A DNA stretch of 64,000 bases from Histomonas meleagridis (taxonomy: Eukaryota; Parabasalia; Tritrichomonadida; Dientamoebidae), in assembly GCA_020186115.1 (NCBI GenBank), contig WSYJ01000075.1, positions 558,001-622,000 of the forward strand, in the 5' to 3' direction. Numbering within the stretch: position 1 is the first letter of the stretch; each line of letters starts with the position of its first letter. Made by a program: the position numbers and the translations under genes. Positions 9,316 to 18,870 of this stretch are shown piece after piece. Under the pieces are notes generated by a model. The model searched no databases and had not been told where the DNA came from. It worked only from the letters and a program-made list of their open reading frames with translations.

Positions 9316-10299
9316 TTATATATTTAATCTAATAACAGACTTCACACCGAAATGATCCGATAGCCTGACAAACGGTTCTCCTTCTACTTCGAATTTTTCA
9401 ACGCTAGTAGAAAAGTTTTCAACCAAATTGTCATTTCTGTGTTTGAAGAGAAAAATGTAATCAATGGATTTTTTGTGAGGAGTTTCCGTGTCTCTGATCT
9501 TTGTAGTCGTTGTGGGATGTATACCTTGTGTTGAATATAATGTATCAAAAATTTCATAATCTTCAAGATTGATTAAATTCATTAATCTATAGTATTCTTT
9601 TTCATTGCTGATTGAATCTGTGTTCATATCTCCAAGTAAAAATATCGGGAAATTGTCTTTATGTTTTTTCATTATTTCAACAATTTGTCGAATTTGATCT
9701 GACCGTACACTTATATCTTTATCTGTATCACTTCCATACGAAGCTTGCATATGCGTGGAAAGGAAATGAATATGTTTGTCTTTAGATATCTGAATTTTTG
9801 TATAAATAACACCTTTCGCAGCAAGAGCATCGGATTTGAGACCAGATGAATATACTACACTATCTATATCTACAATTGGATATTTGGAAAGGACCAATGC
9901 ACCGCCATCGACAAAAAATCGTGAAAAAAAGTTGAATTTATGTATCGTAGCTGAATGATTAAATCCATATTTTTTTACACTTTCAATTAGATTTTTGACA
10001 AGTGAAGAACCGAAGTGAAATGCTTCATTAAAAGAAACGATATCATAATCGGAAATAGCTTTTGCTATTAATGAAGATCTTTCCTTTGTGTATTCTTCCT
10101 TACCAAAACGTAGCATTGCTGGACGTAAAAATACGTTATATTGTAAAATTTTGATTTCTTTCTTGGAACCAACATATACATTTAAGGGATCATCTATTGG
10201 TTTTAAATGAGGATCAAACGTTACATAATATGTTATCTTAACACCTAACATTACCGAGGCAGTAACTAGAATAAGGAATCCAATAATCAATGAAACCAT
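9316..10299 (-). CDS. Endonuclease/exonuclease/phosphatase-family enzyme, neutral sphingomyelinase-like
   Basis: The protein has 327 aa with an ATG start. Residues 3-22 form a hydrophobic N-terminal segment (signal anchor or signal peptide). The EEP catalytic fold follows: QYNVFLRP (metal-binding N55), FNEAF (E92), DGGALVLSKYPI, STHMQAS (H183), LLGDMNTDS (D224, N226), SIDYIFLF (D280) and LSDHFGV (D315, H316). The YNVFLRP and DGGALVLSKYPI blocks are characteristic of Mg-dependent neutral sphingomyelinase/phospholipase C members, which cleave sphingomyelin to ceramide and phosphocholine. Every expected active-site residue is present. A membrane-anchored or secreted location is inferred. Another EEP phosphodiesterase activity cannot be excluded. 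TCACT at 10312-10316 may be the initiator. Confidence 0.82.
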   Translation of the reverse strand: MVSLIIGFLILVTASVMLGVKITYYVTFDPHLKPIDDPLNVYVGSKKEIKILQYNVFLRPAMLRFGKEEYTKERSSLIAKAISDYDIVSFNEAFHFGSSLVKNLIESVKKYGFNHSATIHKFNFFSRFFVDGGALVLSKYPIVDIDSVVYSSGLKSDALAAKGVIYTKIQISKDKHIHFLSTHMQASYGSDTDKDISVRSDQIRQIVEIMKKHKDNFPIFLLGDMNTDSISNEKEYYRLMNLINLEDYEIFDTLYSTQGIHPTTTTKIRDTETPHKKSIDYIFLFKHRNDNLVENFSTSVEKFEVEGEPFVRLSDHFGVKSVIRLNI

Positions 10300-10904
10300 C
10301 TCGATTGCGCCAGTGATGTCATCTGATTTTGAAAAAATAATTCGGTTTCAATTTATTTCAGGGTGGATTGTTTTTATTGCAATAAAGTATTCAAAAAATT
10401 CGTAAGTCCGCATAATGGGAGTAATTGAACAAAAAATCAGTATGTAATGATTTCAATTTTGATATCACCGGTGATATATTTTCAACGTTGTGCGGTAATT
10501 GAATCACATCGTTCTACTTTTTCTTTTATACAATTCGAATTGAGAATAATGTAACACAAGTGAAAAAATAACATCTTACATATAATGAAATTGATTCAAA
10601 AATGGAAGGAAGGATGACTCAATGGCTCTTGAGAAAGTAAAAGATTGAATTTTTGGTAATTGGAAACCACTTAAGCGAAATTGTTGATTTCGAATATAAT
10701 TGTCAAATTAACAATCGCAAATTACAACATTCCAAATTATAAAATATTCCATTGGACAATAGAAAGATTCTTTGAGTTAAAATTGTTTGTTTATTTTGTG
10801 CAAACCTAATAGGCATTTTCATCCAAACACATGTCTAATGGATTTTTTTTCTGGAGATTTTCGTTTCATGCTTATAAACGCATAAAACAACAGTTTTCTA
10901 TATA
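10300..10904. other. Intergenic between sphingomyelinase-like gene and transposon remnant
   Basis: This stretch holds the presumed promoter of the minus-strand gene (TCACT initiator-like at 10312-10316) and otherwise AT-rich sequence. No coding frame, RNA gene or repeat was recognised before the element starting at 10905. Confidence 0.45.
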
Positions 10905-11342
10905 AACTTGTTCAAATAATTCGACATTGAGTCAAGTCATTGAATATTTTGAACTGAGACCGTTTATTAAAAAAATGGTCGAAAAATCCATTGTTGATCT
11001 TTATCAAAATGGTTGTACGCACCAACAAATAACTCAAATCCTACATGTGTGTAGCCTTAGGGTAGGAAGAGTAATAAATGAATACAATGAAACTGGTAAA
11101 ATACCATTACCAGTAAAAATAAATATATAAAGAAGAGGTGCCAAACCAAAAATTACAGAAGACAAGATGATTACCTCCTTAAAGAACTAAAAAGTTACAT
11201 GAAATATATAAGTAAATAAACAAAAACATAAAAGAGATTTTAGAAACTATTTCGACATTAATCTCATTGTCAATTTTGACAAGTTTACAAAAATTCATGT
11301 CAATTTTCAATCTATCGTAATGTCGAATTATTTGAACCGGTT
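10905..11342 (+). mobile_element. Short Tc1/mariner-like element with terminal inverted repeats and TA target duplication
   Basis: The ends are inverted repeats. AAC(TT)GTTCAAATAATTCGACATT at the left matches, in reverse complement, the right end at 11319-11342, with two mismatches in 24 bp. Both outer ends abut TA (10903-10904 and 11343-11344), the duplication expected of Tc1/mariner insertion. Inside on the plus strand is a short frame resembling the N-terminal helix-turn-helix of a Tc1/mariner transposase: DLYQNGCTHQQITQILHV, then after an in-frame stop RRGAKPKIT. The catalytic DDE/D region is missing. At 438 bp it is an internally deleted, non-autonomous copy. Confidence 0.75.
10975..11190 (+). 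pseudogene. Transposase helix-turn-helix fragment
   Basis: The frame starting at the ATG 10975 (open upstream to about 10927) encodes a helix-turn-helix-like stretch and stops at 11130. In the same frame after the stop come RRGAKPKITEDKMI and related residues up to about 11190. This pattern, a homeodomain-like HTH followed by a basic GxPxKIT linker, is common to the DNA-binding half of mariner-family transposases. It lies between the inverted repeats of the 438-bp element. It is too short and interrupted to be active. Confidence 0.55.
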
Positions 11343-11586
11343 TATTTCTACATAGAGAAATTTTATTAATATTTTCATTTTTTTATTAAAACGCGTGTAT
11401 ATATAAATTTTTCGTTTTGTTATAGAAAGTATTTCAAATATTTATGCAAAAGTAAAAACGATCATTTTGTATTGAATATAAAAATGAGGCTCAAACAATT
11501 TCAAAGGCCTTTTTCCTTTACCAAAACGATTGACATCAATTGAAATTTCCGAAAGAATTGAACAAAAATCCGTTTAAAATCAAACA

Positions 11587-12195
11587 ATGGAGAGGATGAA
11601 AAATGTTGATATGAAAATTATTGTATTAGGTTCATCTTTTGTAGGAAAAACATCAATTATTAATCGATATTGTAATGGTACATTTTTTGAAGATACACTT
11701 TCAACTGTTGGCGCAGGATTTTTTTCTCATACATTAATTGTTGAAGACATTGAAGTTAATGTCACTCTTTGGGATACTGCTGGCGAAGAAAGATTTCAAA
11801 GCATAGCACCGTCTCTACTAAGAGGTTCAAATGGGATAATACTTGTTTTTGATTTAACTCAAAAAAACACTTTTGAAGACATTGACGCATACCTAGATTT
11901 GTTTCACCAAACATGTAAGATTGATACAAAGCAAGCAGAACCAGTTCTACTTATTGGAAATAAGATGGATTTAGAAAATCAAGCTGTTTCAATGGATACA
12001 ATTCAAACATGGAAAAGTTTGAATAATGTTGAGAATTACTTTCCTGTTTCTGCTAAAACAGGCGAAAATATCGATATTGCTTTAGATAAATTCTTTACAC
12101 AACTTGCTCCTGAAATTGTAAATGAAGACGCTCCATTACAGATAGTAATTGCCTCTGCGTCAGGTAACTCTGAAAAAACGAAGTGTTGTTCATGA
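11587..12195 (+). CDS. Rab-family small GTPase (Rab5/21-like)
   Basis: The protein has 202 aa and starts at an ATG; further Met at residues 4 and 9 are possible starts. All G motifs are intact: GSSFVGKTS (P-loop), STVGAGF (switch 1), WDTAGEERF (G3), GNKMDL (G4) and SAKTG (G5). The C-terminus KCCS carries the double cysteine for geranylgeranylation. TVGAGF and ERFQSIAPSLLRGS resemble the Rab5/Rab21/Rab22 branch, though the usual YYR before G is LLR here. Expected on endosomal or other vesicle membranes, cycling with GEF and GAP. Upstream, CCAAAACGATTGACATC near 11520 contains an AACGAT Myb-type motif. Confidence 0.93.
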   Translation: MERMKNVDMKIIVLGSSFVGKTSIINRYCNGTFFEDTLSTVGAGFFSHTLIVEDIEVNVTLWDTAGEERFQSIAPSLLRGSNGIILVFDLTQKNTFEDIDAYLDLFHQTCKIDTKQAEPVLLIGNKMDLENQAVSMDTIQTWKSLNNVENYFPVSAKTGENIDIALDKFFTQLAPEIVNEDAPLQIVIASASGNSEKTKCCS

Positions 12196-12481
12196 ATTTA
12201 TTTTAATTATTTAATTTTGTAAAAAAATCGATTTCCAATACTGTTTTTTTATTTAATGCTTATTAACAAAAATAAATGAATTTAATTTAGTGTAAAAATG
12301 CAAAATACTTACTTTTGTTGTATCTTAACTTTATGATTTTCTGATTACATAAACTTTTCTATTTTAACATTTAAAAAAAAAAAGACAACAAAACAACTTT
12401 AACGGTACTTTTAAATATTTTTTGAAAAATTTTCTTGATTTTTAGTGAGATATTTTTGTTTGAAAAAATGGAATCAACTTC

Positions 12482-12826
12482 TTGGTTGATAATACGAAGG
12501 AAAGTTATAAAGATTTAGAAGAGAAATATCGGAAATATAGCGAGGAAAAAGGATACATTGGATATTTCACAGTTGATGTTAAATATTGAAGAATCATTTT
12601 TCTCACTTGCAAAATATATTGTTGATAATGACATTCATCCATCAACTGAAGAAATTGATTTAACTCCCAAAGAAGGTAAGGGCAAAAAATGTGAAAAGAA
12701 TAAAGTTTTTGTTATTCAGTAAAATATTATTAAGTGTTTCTAATATCATAACATTCTTTACAAATATTTATTCATATTTTAAATCAAAATATGATATTCT
12801 ATATCAATGTTTTCACAGAAATGATA
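12482..12826 (+). pseudogene. Truncated duplicate of the Rab32-like gene plus its 3' flank
   Basis: This segment is a near copy, inverted, of positions 1 to about 355, the 3' half of the Rab-like gene and about 100 bp beyond its stop. It encodes YKDLEEKYRKYSEEKGYIGYF then TVDV. An 11-bp deletion at about 12582 (relative to the gene) removes most of KTGLN and shifts the frame to a stop. Downstream the original tail is still recognisable, ending VFVIQ where the intact gene has VCVIQ, so the CaaX cysteine is also lost. There is no 5' half. It is a dead segmental duplication. Confidence 0.85.
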
Positions 12827-13201
12827 AAAATAGATTATCTTGAAAATAATGAATGATTCAAAAACACTTAATAACTAAAGTATTTATATTAAGTATTTAT
12901 AATTTTTACACTCATTTTTTTATATAAAATTTATTTTATTTTCGATTAAAACATCATCTATGTCGATCAAAGTATTTCAAACTAATTATGATCATACGTT
13001 TCTTTGAAATTAAAACAATAACTTATTTTCTCACCCCCAATATTTTTCTTTTATACCCTTTTTTATAATTTTATATCTATATCTCAATGAGTTTATTTTA
13101 AAAATTTCTTATTTTTTGCAGAGCAAAGCAAAGCAAACAGTGCGAAGCGCATTCTTGTTTTAATTCATACCTGTCAAAAATTTAGGGCTTTGCCAACTTC
13201 T
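12827..13201. other. Intergenic, AT-rich
   Basis: No gene-like frame. A short G+C-richer patch with repeated AGCAAA (about 13120-13140) precedes the broken membrane-protein gene. Nothing further was recognised. Confidence 0.4.
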
Positions 13202-14207
13202 ATGAGAGGAAAAAAAAAACTAGAATTGGATAAAACTGACAGAAAAATCACTGACCATGTTGAAGATTTTGACTTTAATGATTTAAATCTTCCTATCAAT
13301 GATATACAAGAATAATTCATCATCACATTCTAAATCTTTTTGTGGTGAGTTTAAAGCAATTGTTATATGTTTCAGGATTTTAATGATATTTTTTACAAGC
13401 ATTTTCTTTTGCTCATTTTTTATTCCGCGTAATGAATATCTTGAAGCTAAACGACAGAATCCTGAACATGATTTCTATGAAATGCCTGCTCTTCTCCTTC
13501 GGTTATATTGGACTCATTAAGTTTTCATAATAGCTTTTCTTATCACATTTTTTATTCTTTTAATTTTTGAGTTGAAAATTTTAATTCCATTTCTACCACT
13601 ATCTGTTGGCGGCGCTTTTATTCTGTGTATCATGACGCCATTATCCATTCAAGAAAATGAAGTTATTGAAAATGCATTTAGTAATTCACAAAGTTATACA
13701 TCATATGAAAGTGCTATTCATGATATTGTTAAACAACTTCCATGTTTTGAAATTGGTTTTACTGGTGTATCAAAGCGAAATAAAAGAACAACGTATTGTT
13801 ATCCACCAACTTTTATTATTAATGCAACGACTTCATTAACCATTCCAAAACTTTCCGGAAACTATTCGTGGGTACAAGTGACATTAAATGTAACTTATTC
13901 AACAGTTTTGGAATATTTGAATCGTTTTTGTGAATTGTATCGAAAGCATTTGCCTTCAGAAAATCAAAATGGAAGAACAATTACTTGGACTGATATTTAT
14001 GGATATAAAATGAAAACGCATAACCCAAACACAGTGTTAGTTAAACGAAAAGAATTAAGCGGGAAACTGAGCATTGCTGTGGGACAAACAATGATGTTGT
14101 TTTGGGCAGGGCTTGGATATCTTTATAGAATGATGGTTTCCAATATATCGCCCTGTAATTATAAAGACAAGCATCGATATCAATATTTCAATCGAATGTA
14201 TTCCTGA
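13202..14207 (+). pseudogene. Broken gene for an unrecognised multi-pass membrane protein
   Basis: Three pieces read in order. A 37-residue acidic N-terminus starts at the ATG 13202 (MRGKKKLELDK...) and ends at 13315. After a frameshift, the frame from 13299 encodes a first hydrophobic helix (LMIFFTSIFFCSFFI) up to a TAA at 13518. In the same frame beyond that stop come a second and third helix (VFIIAFLITFFILLIF, IPFLPLSVGGAFILCI), a hydrophilic domain with cysteines and N-glycosylation sites, and another hydrophobic stretch near MLFWAGLGYLY, ending at 14207. One frameshift and one nonsense codon break the gene. The family is not recognised. The long uninterrupted second half suggests recent inactivation, or recoding or a sequence error at two sites. 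Confidence 0.6.
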
Positions 14208-14507
14208 TGAAAGTAGTGAATTCTTTGAAATTTTGAGTTTGACAAACACAATTACAATTAATTAATAATGTTTTTGTAAATATTTTGTAATTTGTAACTG
14301 TGTTTTTGACATTAAATAAGTAATCTCTTAAGTAGTATATCAATTAGGGAGTTTTCTTGCTTCATAACTTTTAATCTTGGTGAATGCTTTTTTGACTTTC
14401 AAAAAGAACACTTTTAGTATAAGACTCAGAATTTACAAAGGGAAAGAATAAACTTATCAAAAAAAATAATAACAACAGAAATTTGAAAGGTCGATAGACA
14501 AATTTAT
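14208..14507. other. Intergenic upstream of the DUF3447-ankyrin locus
   Basis: AT-rich spacer of 300 bp; no features beyond the presumed promoter of the gene at 14508. Confidence 0.35.
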
Positions 14508-15728
14508 ATGGATATGGAAAGAAAACTTTCCTACAAGCCCACCAAAATGCAAAAACTCCAACAACTCGAACAAATTGTATTTAATTTAAACAAAGATAAT
14601 CTTAGTATTTCTGTTCAAAATACAATGACTCTACTTGAAAAATATTTTATTTATTCATACAATTATGTTATATGTTCCTTAATTATACATGCATTTGCTT
14701 CTATGAGAGAGGATTATGAAATATATTTTATTTATTTACAGGCAATACAAGAAAAAGAAAAAGAGTACACTGATTTAAAGCTTTTTAAAATGTTTAAGCA
14801 AAGCCTTTTGCAAGAAAAATCACAAGAATCGTATTATCTTCTTGATAAAATGATTGAAAAAAAATTAGTTGGTTTAAACATCATAAACAATCTTCAATCA
14901 ATATATTTTTCTCATTATAAATTTGATTCACGAAATAAAACTGATAACAATAATCCATATTGTTCTACTTTTTTAAAAAATTACGAAGAACTTTCAAATA
15001 ATAATTTTGAACTTCATAAGAAATATGTTAAAGAAGGACATAACCCAAGCGAAATTGCAAGGATAATTAGAAACGATGAGATAGAAAAACTTCAAGAAAT
15101 GTTATCACAAAATAATTTTGATTTTAATCAAACAATAGAACCATCACTTTATGAAAGATGTTCATTTGTTAATAAGGAAAATGTTACATTAATTGATTAT
15201 GCGGCATATTTTGGTTCAATTAAATGTTTTAAATATATACTATCAAATAAATCTATTAATGACAATACATTTAAATTTGCAGTTGCAGGTGGAAATCTTG
15301 AAATCATTCATTTGTGTGAACAAAACCATATATCTTTAAAAGACTCTTTAGAAATAGCAATTAAATTCCACCGAAATGATGTTTTTCGTTATTTTTATGA
15401 AAATAATATTGAAGAAACATTGTTAACCAAATACTTAAAAATATTTGAACTTGACAAATTAGGAGAAGTTTGTATAAATTATGATAATTTTGAAATTCTT
15501 GATTTTTTGTATGGTGAAGGAATGAAAACCAGCATAGATATGATTAATGAATCTGCACGAGTTGGTAATTTCTTTCTTGTTAATTACTATCTTGATGATT
15601 ATCCAATTCCATTTAATATTTTAAAATTCGCTTCTAAATCAAGAAATTTGGATCTTATTAATTTAATTCTTGAATATCAAAGAAGTAACAATGCTTGTAT
15701 TTGTTTATTTTGTTCAATGTTTATTTAG
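14508..15728 (+). CDS. DUF3447/ankyrin protein, N-terminal part
   Basis: The frame has 406 aa from an ATG. It shows the typical trichomonad DUF3447 layout: a helical N-terminal region (about residues 1-160), then the conserved block ELHKKYVKEGHNPSEIARII with NDEIEKLQEMLSQNNFDFNQ and SLYERCSFVNKENVTLIDYAA, then degenerate ankyrin-type repeats. A paralogue at 61915 is closely similar over residues 150-300. The frame ends shortly after an ankyrin helix (LINLILEYQRSNN) in an AT-rich stretch. About 40 bp further on, ankyrin coding resumes (TFHSACKKGYIDIVQSIL) with the array below, so the frame is the first part of a longer locus (14508-18870). Such proteins are assumed to be protein-interaction scaffolds; their function is unknown. 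Confidence 0.8.
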   Translation: MDMERKLSYKPTKMQKLQQLEQIVFNLNKDNLSISVQNTMTLLEKYFIYSYNYVICSLIIHAFASMREDYEIYFIYLQAIQEKEKEYTDLKLFKMFKQSLLQEKSQESYYLLDKMIEKKLVGLNIINNLQSIYFSHYKFDSRNKTDNNNPYCSTFLKNYEELSNNNFELHKKYVKEGHNPSEIARIIRNDEIEKLQEMLSQNNFDFNQTIEPSLYERCSFVNKENVTLIDYAAYFGSIKCFKYILSNKSINDNTFKFAVAGGNLEIIHLCEQNHISLKDSLEIAIKFHRNDVFRYFYENNIEETLLTKYLKIFELDKLGEVCINYDNFEILDFLYGEGMKTSIDMINESARVGNFFLVNYYLDDYPIPFNILKFASKSRNLDLINLILEYQRSNNACICLFCSMFI

Positions 15729-15767
15729 CATTATCATCATTTTAATATAAAATATTTACAGAAACAT

Positions 15768-18402
15768 TTCATTCAGCTTGCAAGAAAGGTTATATTGATA
15801 TTGTCCAAAGTATTCTTAAACAAAACGGAAACAACGTTAATGAATATATTTATTATAATGACATTCGATTTAAAAATAATATTTGGAAATTATTCAAAAT
15901 ATTTAATCCTGCGCTTATTTTAGCAATTGAAAATGGTCATACAGAAATAGTTAATATACTTCTTAAACAAAAAGGAATTGATATTAACGCTAAAGATAAC
16001 ATTTATAAAAAAAATATCATGTTTAAAAATAATATATGGGAATGATTTAAATAATTTAATTCAACACTTATTTTAGCATCACAAAATGGATATATAAGAA
16101 TAGTTAAATTACTACTTGAACAAGAAGGAATTGATGTTAATGCTAAAAATAATCTTTATTAAAATAATTTCAAGTTTCAGGATAATATTTGGAAATTATT
16201 TAAATAATTTAACATGGCGCTTATTTTAGCATCCGAAAAAGGTCATATTGAAATAGTAAAATTACTACTTGAACAAAAAGGAATTGATGTTAATGCTAGA
16301 AATAATCTTTATTAAAATAATTTCAAGTTTCAGGATAATATTTGGAAATTATTTAAATAATTTAATTCAACACTAATTTTAGCATCACAAAAGGGATATA
16401 TAAGAATAGTTAAATTACTACTTGAACAAGAAGGAATTGATGTTAATGCTAGAGATATTATTTATTAAAATAATTCAATATTTTAAAATGAAATGTAAAA
16501 TTTATTTCAATTTTTTGATACAGCTCTTATTTTAGCCATGAAAAATGGATATATTGAAATAGTAAAATTACTACTTGCACAAAAAGGAATCAATGTTAAT
16601 GTTAAAGATAATATGTATATTGATAATCTGCTGTTTTCATCACAATATTTGAGGGTTGTATAAAATATTTAATACAGCACTTATTTTAGCATCTAGATAT
16701 GGTCATCTAAAAATAGTAAAATTACTTCTTAAACAAGAAGGAATTGATGTTAATGCTAGAAATATTATTTATTAAAATAATTCAATATTTTAAAATGAAA
16801 TGTAAAATTTATTTCAATTTTTTGATACAGCTCTTATTTTAGCCATGAAAAATGGATATATTGAAATAGTAAAATTACTACTTGCACAAAAAGGAATCAA
16901 TGTTAATGTTAAAGATAATATGTATATTGATAATCTGCTGTTTTTCATCACAATATTTGAGTGTTGTATAAAATATTTAATACAGCACTTATTTTAGCAT
17001 CTAGATATGGTCATCTAAAAATAGTAAAATTACTTCTTAAACAAGAAGGAATTGATGTTAATGCTACAAATATTACTTATTAAAAATAATTCAATATTTT
17101 AAAATGAAATGTAAAATTTATTTCAATTTTTTGATACAGCTCTTATTTTAGCCATGAAAAATGGATATATTGAAATAGTAAAATTACTACTTGCACAAAA
17201 AGGAATCAATGTTAATGTTAAAGATAATATGTATATTGATAATTTGTAGTTTATAAATGATATCTGGAAATAATTTAAATTATTTAATGAATCAGTTGTT
17301 GCATTAATGAAAAACAGATATATATCTATAGATATAGTAAAATTTCTACTTGAACAAGAAGGAATTGGTATCTACGTTAAAAGCATTATTTATAACAATC
17401 AATTATTATTTCAAACTAGTATTTAGAAATTATGTAAAAAATTTCAAACAGCACTTATATCTGCATCTAAATATGGCTACATAGAAATGGTTAATTTTCT
17501 CATTAAACAAAAAATAGTTGAAAATGTTAAGTATTTTTCTTCGTTTAATATAATATTTAAAATTAATATTTGAGAGTTTTTCAAAATATTTTGTGAAGTA
17601 CTTATTATAGCATCTGAAAAAGGTCATATTGAAATAGTAAAATTACTACTTGAACAAGAAGGAATTGATGTTAATGCTAAAAACAAGTTTTATTAAAATA
17701 ATTTTCTATTTCAATATGATATTTGGAAATTATTTGAATTATTTAATACGGCACTTATTTTCGCATCTGAAAAAGGTCATATTGAAATAGTAAAATTACT
17801 TCTTGAACAAAAAGGAATCGATATTAATACTAAAAACAATTTTTATCTTAATAAATTTATGCTTCAAAATAATATATGGAAATTGTTTAAATCATTTCAA
17901 ACAGCACTTATTTTGGCATCTAAAAATGATAATATTGAAATTGTTAAATTACTTCTTACACAAAAAGGAATTAACATTAATGCTAAAGATGATATTTATT
18001 ATAATAATTTGGTATTTCAAAATAATATTTGGAAATTATTTATTTTACTTAATACAGCACTTATTTTTGCATCTAGGTATAATCATATGGAAATTGTTAA
18101 ATTACTTCTTGAACAAGAAGGAATTGATGTAAATGCTAAAAATATTAATTTTACATATTATGCGCTTATTTCAGTTTTTTTGTGTATAAAAATAATATTT
18201 AATTTTTATCATAAAAATTTAAAACAGCATTAATTTATTCTTGTGATAGAGATCATACAGATGTTACATTATTACTTCTTAAGGAAATAGGAATTGATAA
18301 AAATATTGAAGATATTTTTCAATTTTATATGAAATTTATTTTATTTTCATAATATTAAATAGTTTTATTCGGTAATTATTTCAAATATATAAAACAGCAC
18401 TA
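15768..18402 (+). repeat. Tandem ankyrin-coding array, 18 cores with stop-containing linkers
   Basis: About 18 copies of a roughly 150-bp unit are present. Each has an ankyrin core of about 29 codons (type TALILASEKGHIEIVKLLL, then EQxGIDVNAK) and a linker of about 20 codons (type NNLY-NNFKFQDNIWKLFK-FN). Reading each unit in its ankyrin frame, none of the 18 cores contains a stop codon. Most linkers contain one to three (recurring LY*NN and FK*FN positions), and a few change frame. The stretch 17697-18233 is fully open and includes linkers without stops. Either the linkers are removed from the mRNA by an unrecognised route or the array is a young, still-homogenising pseudogene. No GT-AG boundary is evident. 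Confidence 0.8.
16474..17240 (+). repeat. Higher-order tandem repeat of about 308 bp (two ankyrin units)
   Basis: Within the ankyrin array a two-unit block recurs about 2.5 times, with starts near 16474, 16781 and 17090, that is every 307-309 bp. The copies are nearly identical, including the linker stop codons and the motif TTCAATATTTTAAAATGAAA. They differ by single-base indels (a T run near 16941, an A run near 17083). The identity shows recent unequal crossing-over or conversion after the stops had arisen. Confidence 0.85.
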
Positions 18403-18870
18403 ATGTATGCATCTGAAAATAATAATGCTAGAATAGCCCTCATCCTCAAAAAAAATATTGATATATCTTCAGGCAATTATTGGCTTACAACAAATTCTCA
18501 ATCAAATGGTTGGGGTTCTATAAACCCATTTAATTCTCAATCAAATGGTTGGGGTTCAACAAATCCATTTAATTCTCAATCAAATGGTTGGGGTTCAACA
18601 AATCCATTTAATTCTCAATCAAATGGTTGGGGTTCAACAAATCCATTTAATTCTCAATCAAATGGTTGGGGTTCAACAAATCCATTTAATTCTCAATCAA
18701 ATGGTTGGGGTTCAACAGATCCATACGATGATCAATCAAATGATCGGAGTTCTATAAACCCATACGATGATCAATCAAATGGTTGGGGTTCTATAAACCC
18801 ATACGATGATCAATCAAATGATCGGAGTTCACCAAATTCGTTTAATTCTCAATCAAATGGTTGGGAGTAA
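18403..18870 (+). CDS. C-terminal exon/part of ankyrin locus with NPF tandem repeats
   Basis: The frame has 155 aa. It begins inside the last ankyrin-like core (ALMYASENNNARIALIL), so the ATG at 18403 is probably internal to a longer protein rather than a true start. After about 30 residues come ten 13-residue repeats of the type NSQSNGWGSTNPF. The first five carry the tripeptide NPF, and later copies read DPY, NPY or NSF with DDQSN(D/G). NPF in flexible, Ser/Gly/Asn-rich sequence is the classical ligand of EH domains (Eps15, EHD), which act in endocytosis and recycling. The link is inferred from motif only. It is separated from the upstream ankyrin array by stops in the linker. Confidence 0.6.
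   Translation: MYASENNNARIALILKKNIDISSGNYWLTTNSQSNGWGSINPFNSQSNGWGSTNPFNSQSNGWGSTNPFNSQSNGWGSTNPFNSQSNGWGSTNPFNSQSNGWGSTDPYDDQSNDRSSINPYDDQSNGWGSINPYDDQSNDRSSPNSFNSQSNGWE
18493..18870 (+). repeat. 39-bp coding minisatellite (10 copies)
   Basis: Units start at 18493 and every 39 bp to 18844, the last incomplete. The consensus begins AATTCTCAATCAAATGGTTG. Units 2-5 are identical at the amino-acid level, while units 6-9 diverge (GATGATCAA, GATCGGAGT). The period is a multiple of three, so copy number can change without breaking the frame. Confidence 0.95.

Noticed and set aside
15672-15768. Possible GT-AG intron joining LEYQR to KTFHSACKKG
   Set aside because: A GTAACA...TTTACAG splice would restore the frame, but it lacks the trichomonad consensus (GTAYGT with ACTAAC branch fused to the 3' site), and the other linkers offer no GT-AG pair, so it is not called as an intron.
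18545-18757. 70-codon frame MVGVQQIHLILNQ repeated
   Set aside because: Alternative frame of the 39-bp repeat, which stays open only because the period is a multiple of three. The NPF frame continues the ankyrin protein.
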